64,000 nucleotides of DNA, taken from the NCBI RefSeq assembly GCF_036017065.1, contig NZ_JAYXHR010000002.1, positions 310,001 to 374,000 on the forward strand, written 5' to 3'. Positions 24,677 to 32,830 of the stretch are shown here, piece by piece. Source of the stretch: Uliginosibacterium sp036017065 (GTDB lineage: Bacteria > Pseudomonadota > Gammaproteobacteria > Burkholderiales > Rhodocyclaceae). Numbering within the stretch: the stretch's first letter is position 1; every line of letters starts with the position of its first letter. The position numbers and the translations under genes were made by a program. The notes beneath the pieces are model-generated. The model ran no database searches. It saw nothing but the letters and a program-made list of their open reading frames with translations, and was not told the origin of the DNA.

Positions 24677-25792
24677 ATGTCCTCCCAGAACACCCCGCTC
24701 GACTACACCGCCGCCGGCGTCGATTACAGCAAGATCGACCCGCTCAAGATCCTCGCCCAGCAGGCCGCCAGCGCCACCCGCGGCAACCTGGCCGGCCACG
24801 GCGTCAGCGAGATTGCCGCCTCGCGCGGCGAATCCGCCTACGTCATGGACATCGGCGGCACGCTGATCGCATCCATCACCGAATGCCTGGGCACCAAGGC
24901 CCTGGTCGCCGACGCAGTGCGCCCGCTGACCGGCCGCACCCACTACGACAGCATCGCGCAGGACACCATCGCCATGGCAGTGAACGACCTGGTGACCGTG
25001 GGCGCCACGCCGCTGTCGGTGCACGCCTACTGGTCGGCCGGCGGTAGCGACTGGTTTGCCGACGAGCAGCGCATGCGCGACCTGGTGGCCGGCTGGCAGA
25101 AGGCCTGCGACGTGTGCAAGGTGAGTTGGGGCGGCGGCGAGACACCGGCGCTGGCCGGCGTGGTGGAAGCCGGCCGCATCGACCTGGCGGCGTCGTCGGT
25201 CGGCGTGATTCCCTCGCGTGATCGCCTCACGCTCGGCGACAAGCTGGCGGATGGCGACGCCATCGTGCTGCTGGCCTCCAGCGGCATCCACGCCAACGGC
25301 GTGAGCCTCGCCCGCAAACTGGCCGAGCGCCTGCCCGAGGGCTACGCCACGAAGATTTCCGACGGCCGCCTGTACGGCGAGGCGGTGCTGGACCCGACCG
25401 TGCTGTACGTGCCGGTCACCGAGGCGCTGTTCGCCGCCGGCATCGTGCCGCACTACAGCGCCAACATCACCGGCCACGGCTGGCGCAAGGTGATGCGTCA
25501 TCCGGGCAGCTTCACCTACCGCTTCAACATGGTGCCGCCGGTTCCGCCGGTGCTGGGCTTCATCCAGCAGCACGCCGGCATCGACGACCGTGAAGCCTAT
25601 GGCAGCCTGAACATGGGTGCCGGCTTCGCGCTGTTCGTCGCCGCCGGGCAGGCCGAGGAAACCGCGCGCATCGCCCGCGCCGCCGGCGTGGACGCCTGGG
25701 TGGCCGGCCGCGTCGAAGCCGGGCCGAAGCAGGTCGTCATCGAACCGCTGTCGCTGACTTTCGCGGCAGACGAACTCCATCTGCGCGCCTGA
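24677..25792 (+). CDS. Divergent AIR synthase (PurM-like) protein
   Basis: 371 residues with the two-domain AIR synthase fold. Recognisable motifs are DYTAAGVDYSKID at the start, ASITECLGTKALVADAV in place of the usual TDGVGTK, SIAQDTIAMAVNDLVTVGA, VSWGGGETPALAG and LASSGIHANGVSLARKL. PurM makes aminoimidazole ribotide in purine synthesis. The middle region (HAYWSAGGSDWFADEQRMRDLV) departs from ordinary PurM, so this may be a paralogue with a changed substrate. Annotation as PurM is therefore provisional. yggX follows 51 bases on. Confidence 0.8.
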   Translation: MSSQNTPLDYTAAGVDYSKIDPLKILAQQAASATRGNLAGHGVSEIAASRGESAYVMDIGGTLIASITECLGTKALVADAVRPLTGRTHYDSIAQDTIAMAVNDLVTVGATPLSVHAYWSAGGSDWFADEQRMRDLVAGWQKACDVCKVSWGGGETPALAGVVEAGRIDLAASSVGVIPSRDRLTLGDKLADGDAIVLLASSGIHANGVSLARKLAERLPEGYATKISDGRLYGEAVLDPTVLYVPVTEALFAAGIVPHYSANITGHGWRKVMRHPGSFTYRFNMVPPVPPVLGFIQQHAGIDDREAYGSLNMGAGFALFVAAGQAEETARIARAAGVDAWVAGRVEAGPKQVVIEPLSLTFAADELHLRA

Positions 25793-25843
25793 CCCTCGTG
25801 GCCACGCACGCACACCGCATCATCAGGTAACAGGGACACAGAC

Positions 25844-26116
25844 ATGGCACGTACCGTCAAATGCATCAAGCTCGGCGTCGAAGCCGAAGGCCTGGACTTC
25901 CCGCCGGTTCCCGGCGAAATGGGCAAGAAGGTCTATGAGAACGTTTCCAAGGAAGCCTGGGCACAGTGGCTGCGCCACCAGACCATGCTGATCAACGAGA
26001 ACCGCCTGAACCTGATGGACGCCCGCGCCCGCAAGTACCTCATGGAACAGATGGAGCGCCACTTCTTCGGCGGCGGCGCGGATGCCGCTGCCGGCTACGT
26101 ACCGCCCAGCCAGTAA
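25844..26116 (+). CDS. yggX: Probable Fe(2+)-trafficking protein YggX
   Basis: 90 residues, the standard length. It has the conserved Cys7 in TVKCIKLG, EGLDFPPVPGEMGKKVYENVSKEAWAQWL and the end motif NLMDARARKYLMEQMERHFFG. YggX protects iron-sulfur clusters against oxidants and may move iron in the cytoplasm. An AACAGGGACA stretch upstream serves as a modest ribosome binding site. A strong terminator follows. Confidence 0.97.
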   Translation: MARTVKCIKLGVEAEGLDFPPVPGEMGKKVYENVSKEAWAQWLRHQTMLINENRLNLMDARARKYLMEQMERHFFGGGADAAAGYVPPSQ

Positions 26117-26134
26117 GCTGGCCCATGTAATGAG

Positions 26135-26170
26135 AAAAAGGCCGCGCTGCGTGAGCAGCGCGGCCTTTTT
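26135..26170. terminator. Bidirectional terminator between yggX and the GH3 gene
   Basis: A 16-bp stem of AAAAAGGCCGCGCTGC and GCAGCGCGGCCTTTTT around GTGA. It has A and T tracts on both sides, so it can serve both converging genes. Confidence 0.93.
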
Positions 26171-26202
26171 GTGGTCCGTAGGAATCGCTTCCCCGGCCCT
26201 GC

Positions 26203-28815
26203 CTAGAGGGTGCCCGCCAGCTGCAGATCCTTCGGCGAAGAAGAGTTGCCCAGCCACACCTTGAAGGTGCCGCTCGGCCTTTCCCACTTCTTGCTGGACT
26301 GGTTCCACACGCTCAGCGGGTGATTGGACGCATTCGGGTCAATGGTGATCGTGCCCGACACCGTGCCATTGGCAGCCACCGTCACCTTCTTGAAGCCGAC
26401 CAGACGCCGGGGGGGCTGGGTGATCGTGGCGCCGGTCTGCTCGCCCACCGACGAAGCCACGGCCGGCAACTCCACATACACCTGAACGACTTCTTCACCC
26501 GCCCTGGCGGTCTGGTTCGTGACCTGGAAGCTGACGTCATATTTGCCGCTGCTGCTGGCAAGTGCGGACGGCGTAACGCCGAAGCTGGTGTAGGACAGGC
26601 CGTGGCCGAAGGGGAAGGCCACGCAGGGGTTGGCCGCCGAGGCGCTGCCGGTGTAACAGGCGCTCGACGCGTCCTTCTGCTCGGCGTCGTACCAGCGATA
26701 ACCGATGTGCAGCCCTTCGGTATAGGCGACCTTCGACTTGGGCTTGGCCGTGGTGCCGGTAGATACGCCGGGGAATTGCAGCGCAGTGACGTCATCCAGG
26801 AAGCTCCTGCCCGCAAACGGGAAGGTGACCGGAAGCTTGCCCGACGGGCTCCTCTTGCCGAACAGCAGGTCGGCGACGATGTTGCCGTCCTCCTGGCCCG
26901 GGAACCACGCCTCCAGAATCGCCGGGCCGCCGGCTCCCACGAGGGCGGCATCCAGCGCGACGCCAGCATTGTCCTTCAGTACCAGCGCAGTCTTCTGCAC
27001 CATGGTTCTGGCGGTGGTCGAAGTCAGCCCCATGATCGAGCTGATCATCGCAACGGTGTTGCTGTTGGCCGGCGCGTTGCTGGCGGCATAGGAGTTCGCA
27101 CTGGGCTTGGCTACGTACCAGTCCAGACTCATGCCCGCCGCTTTGTCCGCCACACCCGGCACGATGCTCGTTGCCGGACTCAGCAAGGTGTTGTCGGTGA
27201 ATGAAGCGCGATCCGCACCCTCTTCGGAGATGGTGCCGGCCATGACGATGACGGCATCCGCGGCAGCGATGGCGGCCTGCGCAGCGGCGAAACTCGTGGA
27301 GGCACCGTCGATCGTGGCTGTAGCGTTGGCGTCATCCACGAGGATGAGCCTGACGTTGGCGGAGGCATTGCCAAGGCTGCTCAGCGCATTCTTGATGCCC
27401 GCCAGCGGCGTCACGCTGTAGCTGGGCACCACGTCGGAGCTGCCACCACCGCCGCCGAAGGCCACGCCCACCATCGCACCGCCGGCCACGGCCTGCTGCG
27501 CATAAACCTGCGTAGCCTTACCCACCAGCACGACGTTCTGCACACTCGTGCCATCGAACGGCAACGCGCCGTTGTTCTGCAGCAGCACGGCGGACTTCAC
27601 GCCGATGTCGCGCGCCTTCACGCCACCCGCCGCGAAGTCGATGCCGGTCTGCACCAGCTTGCGGTCGAAGATGCCGTACTTGAAGGCCTGGGTGTAACGA
27701 CGCTCGAGCGCGAGGTTGACCGCATCGACCGAGATCGCGCCACTGCTCAGCGCAGTATTCAGGGCGCTCGCCGACCAGCTGATCGGGATCGGCATCTCGT
27801 GATCCAGCCCGGCGTTCAGGAGAACGCCAGCGCCGACGCCGAAAGTGGCATAGAAGTCGGACTGGACATAGCCGGTGAAGCCCCAGTCCGTGCGCAGGAC
27901 GTCGGTGAGCATCTCCTTGCTGCCACACGACTGTTCGCCGTTGATGTGGTTGTAGGCGCACATGATCGAAGCGACCTTGCCATCCTTGACCGACATCTCG
28001 AACGGGATCATGTAGATCTCGCGCAGCACCTGCCTGTCGACCAGGGTATCGACACCCAGGTTGGTCAATGCCATGCGGTTGGTTTCCTGCTCGTTGGCCA
28101 CGAAGTGCTTGGCCATGCCGATCAGGCCCCTGGCCTGGATCGCCTTGATCTCCGCCACCGCCATCGTGCCCGTGAGGTACGGGTCCTCACCGAAGTATTC
28201 GAAGTTGCGGCCGAGGGTCGGCAGGCGCGCCATGTTCACGCCCGGCGCTTCGAACACGTGCAGCGCCAGGTTGTTCATCTCGTCGCCGATCACTTCGCCA
28301 TACGTTCCCGCCACGGCAGGATCGAACGAGGCCGCCGCGGCAATAGCCGACGGCAAGGCTGTCGCCTTGGCGGAGCTGGCATCGGTATAGGGGCTTGAGG
28401 AGCCCGGGGCCACGCAGTCGTTCTGACCCAGACCCACCGGGCCGTTGGTAATGCGGAAGGTCGGGATGTCCAGCTCCCGAATGGCCGACACGTGGCGCGC
28501 GCCATAGCACTCCGGCAGTTCGGGGATGACTTCCGGGCCTTTGCCGACCAGTTGTGCCAGCTTCTGGTCCAGCGTCATCGCGGCCAGCAGCAGCTTCGCG
28601 CGCTGGTTGGCGACCGCTTCCTTCGCGCTGTCGGTGGTCGCCGCGGCCTGCCGGGCGATGATGGCCTGGGTCATCCACGGGTTGACGCTGGCGGCCGGCG
28701 GCGTGGTGGTGGTCGGGGGCGGGCTGTCGTCACCGCCGCCGCCACAGGCGACGAGGCCGACACTCAGCACGAGACTGACCGCCAGGGCGAGGCGGTGCTT
28801 CCTGAAAACCTGCAT
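26203..28815 (-). CDS. Lipoprotein glycoside hydrolase family 3 (beta-glucosidase type)
   Basis: 870 residues. The lipobox LVAC ends at Cys24, followed by a Thr/Pro linker. The GH3 (beta/alpha)8 domain has NGPVGLG, GRNFEYFGEDPYLTG, the AKHFVANEQE pair (Lys236-His237) and the nucleophile Asp320 in GYVQSDF. The second GH3 domain has VIVMAGTISEEGADR with the likely acid/base glutamate. A C-terminal fibronectin III-like domain has FPFGHGLSYTSF and EEVVQVYVELP. It probably removes terminal beta-linked sugars from oligosaccharides at the outer membrane. The start is fixed by GAGGAG seven bases before ATG 28815. Confidence 0.95.
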   Translation of the reverse strand: MQVFRKHRLALAVSLVLSVGLVACGGGGDDSPPPTTTTPPAASVNPWMTQAIIARQAAATTDSAKEAVANQRAKLLLAAMTLDQKLAQLVGKGPEVIPELPECYGARHVSAIRELDIPTFRITNGPVGLGQNDCVAPGSSSPYTDASSAKATALPSAIAAAASFDPAVAGTYGEVIGDEMNNLALHVFEAPGVNMARLPTLGRNFEYFGEDPYLTGTMAVAEIKAIQARGLIGMAKHFVANEQETNRMALTNLGVDTLVDRQVLREIYMIPFEMSVKDGKVASIMCAYNHINGEQSCGSKEMLTDVLRTDWGFTGYVQSDFYATFGVGAGVLLNAGLDHEMPIPISWSASALNTALSSGAISVDAVNLALERRYTQAFKYGIFDRKLVQTGIDFAAGGVKARDIGVKSAVLLQNNGALPFDGTSVQNVVLVGKATQVYAQQAVAGGAMVGVAFGGGGGSSDVVPSYSVTPLAGIKNALSSLGNASANVRLILVDDANATATIDGASTSFAAAQAAIAAADAVIVMAGTISEEGADRASFTDNTLLSPATSIVPGVADKAAGMSLDWYVAKPSANSYAASNAPANSNTVAMISSIMGLTSTTARTMVQKTALVLKDNAGVALDAALVGAGGPAILEAWFPGQEDGNIVADLLFGKRSPSGKLPVTFPFAGRSFLDDVTALQFPGVSTGTTAKPKSKVAYTEGLHIGYRWYDAEQKDASSACYTGSASAANPCVAFPFGHGLSYTSFGVTPSALASSSGKYDVSFQVTNQTARAGEEVVQVYVELPAVASSVGEQTGATITQPPRRLVGFKKVTVAANGTVSGTITIDPNASNHPLSVWNQSSKKWERPSGTFKVWLGNSSSPKDLQLAGTL

Positions 28816-29068
28816 GTGTTTGCTCCTCTGTTCTTGTCGATGACCGGCTCGTCCCCCGGCAAGTGATGGCGAGGGTGCTGAGGACATTTTTCGTAGAGGA
28901 GCAGGGCAGCGTCCAATGCCGAGTACTCATCACGGCGATGCCGGACGCTGATAGGGGTTTACCGGGTGGCCGGCTTTCCGGGGTGATCAGGGGAGGCCCG
29001 GACAGGCGCGGCGCAGATGGCGCGCTAAACTTGTATGGCAGTTACCGACCCGCCTCCAGGAGCCTTCG

Positions 29069-29980
29069 TTGGATACCCGTTCGCTCATGTACTTCATTGC
29101 CGTCGCCGAGGAGCGGAACATCGGGCGCGCGGCGGCCCGCCTGCACATCACGCAGCCTGCGCTGACGCGCCAGATCCATTCGCTGGAGGAGGAGATCGGC
29201 GTCCCGCTGTTCACCCGCACCGTCAGCGGCATGGAGATCACCGCGGCAGGGTCGGCCCTGCTGAACCACGCGCGCATCATCAAGGCCGAACTGGCGCAGG
29301 CGAAGCTCGCGGCGCAACAGGCCGAGCAACTCGCCCACCAGACGCTGAGCATCGGCGTGTACGGCTCGGCCATCTTCAGCATCGTGCCCCTGGTGCTCAA
29401 GCGCTTCGCGGAGAGCCATCCGCGGGTGGACTTCGTGCTGCACAACGCGCGCAAGGACCAGCAGGTCGAACTGCTGCGGCAGGGGACCATCCTCGCCGCC
29501 TTCGACCGCTTTCCGCTGCAGCAGCCGGACCTCGCCTACGAGATGGTCTATCGCGAGACGCTGCAGGTCGCGCTGCACAAGGACCACCCGCTGGCCGCAC
29601 GCAGCACCGTCACCGCGGCCGACCTGGAAGGCGAGCCGCGCATCGGTGCCAGCTTCGATACCAGCATGGCCGCCGGGCTGGCGCAGGCACACGGCTCGAC
29701 GAGCCGCGTGCGTCACCGTGCCGACGACATGCTGACCTCGCTGGCACTGGTCAGCCAGGGCTTCGGCATCGCCTTCGCACCGCCGTCCATCCACGCATTG
29801 CAGATTCCCGACGTGGTGTTCCGCCCCTATGCCGACGGGCCGGCGATACCCTTCAACGTGCAGTGCATCTACCGGCAGAACGAAAGTTCTCCGCTGCTCC
29901 ACGCGCTGCTCGCCACGGTACGGGCCTTCTGTGCCGAACAGTCCGCCGGCAAGCCCACCGCACTACCGGTCGCGGCGTGA
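29069..29980 (+). CDS. LysR-family transcriptional regulator
   Basis: 303 residues from a TTG at 29069, supported by AGGAG at 29058-29062. The winged helix (MYFIAVAEERNIGRAAARLHITQPALTRQIHSLEEEIGVPLFTR) and the LysR effector domain (about 90-295) are complete. It is divergent from the GH3 gene across 253 bases and overlaps the downstream transporter by 4 bases (GTGA), so it probably controls one or both. Confidence 0.93.
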   Translation: MDTRSLMYFIAVAEERNIGRAAARLHITQPALTRQIHSLEEEIGVPLFTRTVSGMEITAAGSALLNHARIIKAELAQAKLAAQQAEQLAHQTLSIGVYGSAIFSIVPLVLKRFAESHPRVDFVLHNARKDQQVELLRQGTILAAFDRFPLQQPDLAYEMVYRETLQVALHKDHPLAARSTVTAADLEGEPRIGASFDTSMAAGLAQAHGSTSRVRHRADDMLTSLALVSQGFGIAFAPPSIHALQIPDVVFRPYADGPAIPFNVQCIYRQNESSPLLHALLATVRAFCAEQSAGKPTALPVAA

Positions 29981-31353
29981 CCGTAGCATCGCCGCCCCTG
30001 CGCTGGCGGCAGGTCCTGGGATACGGGCTGGGCGACGCGGCCAACAACTTCAGCTTCGCGCTGGGCCTGCTGTTCCTGCTGCACTACTACACCGACATCG
30101 CGGGCATTCCGGCCGCCGCGGCCGGTACGCTGCTGCTGGCCGTCCGCATCTATGACGCATTCATGGACCTGCTGGCGGGCCGGATCATCGACCGCTGGCG
30201 CGGCCACGGCCGCTGGGGACGGCTACGGCCCTGGCTGCTGTTCGGTGGCGTGCCGGTACTGGCGCTGAACGTCGCCGTCTTCTCCGTCCCCGCCGGCCTG
30301 AGCGTCGGCCAGAAGATCGCCTACGCCACGCTCACCTACGCCCTGCTCGGCACCGCCTACGCCTTCGTCAGCATCGCCTACGGCTCGCTCGCCGGCGCCA
30401 TGACGCAATCGCCCACGGCGCGGGCGCGACTGGGCGCGGCCCGCAGCTGGATGAGCGGGGCCACGTTCTTCGTGCTGGCCATCGTCGTCTCCCGCGGCGT
30501 GCTGGGTGGCGACATCGACACCATGCAGGCACGGCTGACGACGCTGACCCTGGTGCTGTTCGTCGCCGGAGTGCTGCTCTACGGAAGCTGCTTCCTCACC
30601 GCACGCGAGGCCGTCCCGCGCCGCGCCGAGGCCCTGCACTGGCGGGACTGCGTGCCGGTGCTGCGCGACAACCTCCCGCTGCAACGCCTGTGCCTGACCA
30701 CCTTCGCCACCCTCGCCAGCAGCGGCTGTGCGAGCGCCAGCGGCATCTTCTTCGCGCAGTACGTGCTGGGCAACGCCAGCCTGTTCCCGTCGATGGTCAT
30801 CGCCAGCAGTCTTGCCGGACTTGGCGTCGCGGTACCGCTCGCCCCCTGGGTCGCCGCCCGCCTCGGCCGGGCGCGCGCCTTCCAGGCCGGCATGCTGCTG
30901 GCCGCCGCGGGTCATGCTGCGCTGTGGTGGGTGCCGGCTGGCAACGTCGCTGCCGTGCTGGCCTGCATGGCGACCGCCGCGGCGGGCTCGTCGCTGGGCA
31001 TGGCCCTGCTGTGGGCCCTCGAAGCAGACACCGTGGAGTACGGCGAGTGGCGGCATGGCCTGCGCCTGGAAGGGCTGAACTACGCGCTGTTCTCGCTCAC
31101 CCGCAAATGCGGGCTGGCCATCGGTGCCGCCCTGCCCGCCTTCCTGCTCGCCGGCAGCGACTACGTGCCCAATCTTGCCGAGCAGGGCGCCCTCGCGCGC
31201 CAGGTCCTCCGGCAAGCCATGAGCGTGCTGCCGGCATCCGGCTTCGGCCTGGCCGCCCTGCTGATGCTGCGCTACCCGCTGACCGACCGGCATTACCTCG
31301 CGGCACTGGGCGACATGCGCACACGCGGCGCGACAGATAGCGGCGGGAGCTGA
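29977..31353 (+). CDS. GPH/MelB-type sugar:cation symporter (MFS)
   Basis: 458 residues with 12 membrane segments. It carries family signatures of glycoside-pentoside-hexuronide symporters: LGYGLGDAANNFSF at the start, FMDLLAGRIIDRWRGHGRWGRLRPWLLFG in loop 2-3, and EADTVEYGEWRHGLRLEGLNYALFSL before helix 9. The GTG start at 29977 overlaps the LysR stop in a GTGA, giving translational coupling of regulator and transporter. With the nearby GH3 enzyme it suggests uptake of a released sugar. Confidence 0.9.
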   Translation: MTVASPPLRWRQVLGYGLGDAANNFSFALGLLFLLHYYTDIAGIPAAAAGTLLLAVRIYDAFMDLLAGRIIDRWRGHGRWGRLRPWLLFGGVPVLALNVAVFSVPAGLSVGQKIAYATLTYALLGTAYAFVSIAYGSLAGAMTQSPTARARLGAARSWMSGATFFVLAIVVSRGVLGGDIDTMQARLTTLTLVLFVAGVLLYGSCFLTAREAVPRRAEALHWRDCVPVLRDNLPLQRLCLTTFATLASSGCASASGIFFAQYVLGNASLFPSMVIASSLAGLGVAVPLAPWVAARLGRARAFQAGMLLAAAGHAALWWVPAGNVAAVLACMATAAAGSSLGMALLWALEADTVEYGEWRHGLRLEGLNYALFSLTRKCGLAIGAALPAFLLAGSDYVPNLAEQGALARQVLRQAMSVLPASGFGLAALLMLRYPLTDRHYLAALGDMRTRGATDSGGS

Positions 31354-31432
31354 CCCAGCGCAAGGCAGGCCAACCGGGCCTGCGCCATCCTCTCCGGGTG
31401 GAGCGCGCACCTGTCGCGCGGAAGGATCCAGG

Positions 31433-32077
31433 ATGAAGCCGCACAAACGCCCGCAGACCCGTGGCGAGGAGATCGCCAACAGCCTCAGCCACGGCGCCGG
31501 GCTGGTGTTCGCGCTCGCCGCGGCGCCGGTGCTGATCGTCGCCACCGCCCGCGACGGCGGGCTGGGCAACATCGTGGGCGCCTGCGTGTTCGCGCTGGCG
31601 ATGGTGCTCACCTACCTGAACTCGACGATCTATCACGCGGTGCGGCCGGGCCGCGCCAAGCAGGTGCTGCGCAAGTTGGACCACGCAGCCATCTTCCTGC
31701 TCATCGCCGGCACCTACACGCCGTTCACGCTGGGCGTGCTGAGCGGGGGCTGGGGCTGGACCCTGTTCGGCCTGGTGTGGGGCATGGCAGGACTGGGCCT
31801 GCTGCTGATGTTCAGCAACCGGCTGGCCAACCCCTGGTTGTCGAACGGCCTCTACCTGTCGATGGGCTGGCTGATCGTGGTGGCGCTGGTGCCGATGCTC
31901 ACGCGCATGGACGCGGCCGGACTGCTGTGGCTGCTGGCAGGCGGGCTGTTCTACAGCGGGGGCGTGGTGTTCTACGCGCTCGATGCGCGGCTGCGCTACG
32001 GCCACTTCGTGTGGCATCTGTTCGTGCTGGCCGGCACGGTGTGCCATTTCTTCGCGGTGCTGTGGCACGCGGGTTGA
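31433..32077 (+). CDS. Hemolysin III-family membrane protein (PAQR-like)
   Basis: 214 residues with seven membrane segments. The motifs EEIANSLSHGAGL, STIYHAV, KLDHAAIFLLIAGTYTPF and GHFVWHLFVLAGTVCHFFAV hold the conserved His and Asp residues of the YqfA/hemolysin III branch of the PAQR superfamily (metal-dependent membrane hydrolases). The name does not imply a toxin. GGAAGGATCCAGG precedes the ATG. It stands 79 bases after the symporter. Confidence 0.93.
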   Translation: MKPHKRPQTRGEEIANSLSHGAGLVFALAAAPVLIVATARDGGLGNIVGACVFALAMVLTYLNSTIYHAVRPGRAKQVLRKLDHAAIFLLIAGTYTPFTLGVLSGGWGWTLFGLVWGMAGLGLLLMFSNRLANPWLSNGLYLSMGWLIVVALVPMLTRMDAAGLLWLLAGGLFYSGGVVFYALDARLRYGHFVWHLFVLAGTVCHFFAVLWHAG

Positions 32078-32103
32078 AGAGGCGGGTGGGCACAGGAAAA
32101 AAA

Positions 32104-32131
32104 GAAACGGGCCGCAGGAGCGGCCCGTTTC
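32104..32131. terminator. Bidirectional terminator
   Basis: GAAACGGGCCGC and GCGGCCCGTTTC form a 12-bp stem around AGGA, with an A-rich stretch to the left. It separates the hemolysin III gene from the converging PEP-CTERM gene. Confidence 0.9.
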
Positions 32132-32202
32132 ATTTGCGGTCGTGCGGCCGTCGGGCGCGGCAGGCGCACTCGACGACCGACGAGGTACAGCTCAGCCGCG
32201 CC

Positions 32203-32790
32203 TCATTTGCCCGACTGCTTGCGACGTGCCAGCCCCAGCATGCCCAGCGCGCCCAGCATCAGCGCCAGCTGGCCGGGTTCCGGCACGGCCTGCACGCTGA
32301 AGTCGTAGGCATTGCCGGCCACCAGACCCGCGGTGCTGATCTGCCAGTCGCTCAGGCCGCCGAGGAACGGGTCGCCCACCAGCAGGCCGAAGTGTTCGAC
32401 GACGAACGCCGGGTGGCTGGCGGAGAACTCGCTGCCGTCACCGTTCACCTTGTAGGCACCGCTGGCGCTGCCGTTGAAGGCGGACTGCACGGTCCCGGCG
32501 GTCACCAGCAGGTTGCCGAAATCCAGGCGCAGGCCGGGGATGCCGGCGGCGATGAAGTTGTTGATGACGGCGTTGAAGCTGACCGAACCGGCAGCGATCT
32601 CCGCAGCGCTGAAGCTGACGCTGAAGTTCATCACCGCGTTGTTCACGGCGTTGATGTCCAGTGCCACCAGGCCATCGGCCGAGTAGTCGAGGTAGTCGTT
32701 ACCGTTGAGTTGGCTGGCGGACAGCACGGCGCTCATGGCCGGCAGCGAGGCGGAGGCCGACAGCAGGGCTGCGACGAGAAGTTTCTTCAT
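32203..32790 (-). CDS. PEP-CTERM sorting-domain protein
   Basis: 195 residues. A signal peptide (KKLLVAALLSASASLPAMSA) is followed by a beta-rich body of about 140 residues with no recognised family (SVSFSAAEIAAGSVSFNAVIN). The end is a perfect exosortase signal: VPEPGQLALMLGALGMLGLARRKQ. AAGGAAAG precedes the ATG at 32790. It lies 40 bases after the PhoX-type phosphatase on the same strand, so the two are probably one operon. It may be an anchored partner or surface protein. Confidence 0.88.
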   Translation of the reverse strand: MKKLLVAALLSASASLPAMSAVLSASQLNGNDYLDYSADGLVALDINAVNNAVMNFSVSFSAAEIAAGSVSFNAVINNFIAAGIPGLRLDFGNLLVTAGTVQSAFNGSASGAYKVNGDGSEFSASHPAFVVEHFGLLVGDPFLGGLSDWQISTAGLVAGNAYDFSVQAVPEPGQLALMLGALGMLGLARRKQSGK

Positions 32791-32830
32791 GATCTTTCCT
32801 TGATGGTTTGAGTGATTCGCGCCGCGACGC

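Noticed and set aside
31433..32077. Hemolysin III-like protein read as a toxin
   Set aside because: The family is PAQR-like membrane proteins; the hemolysin label is historical and nothing nearby suggests virulence.
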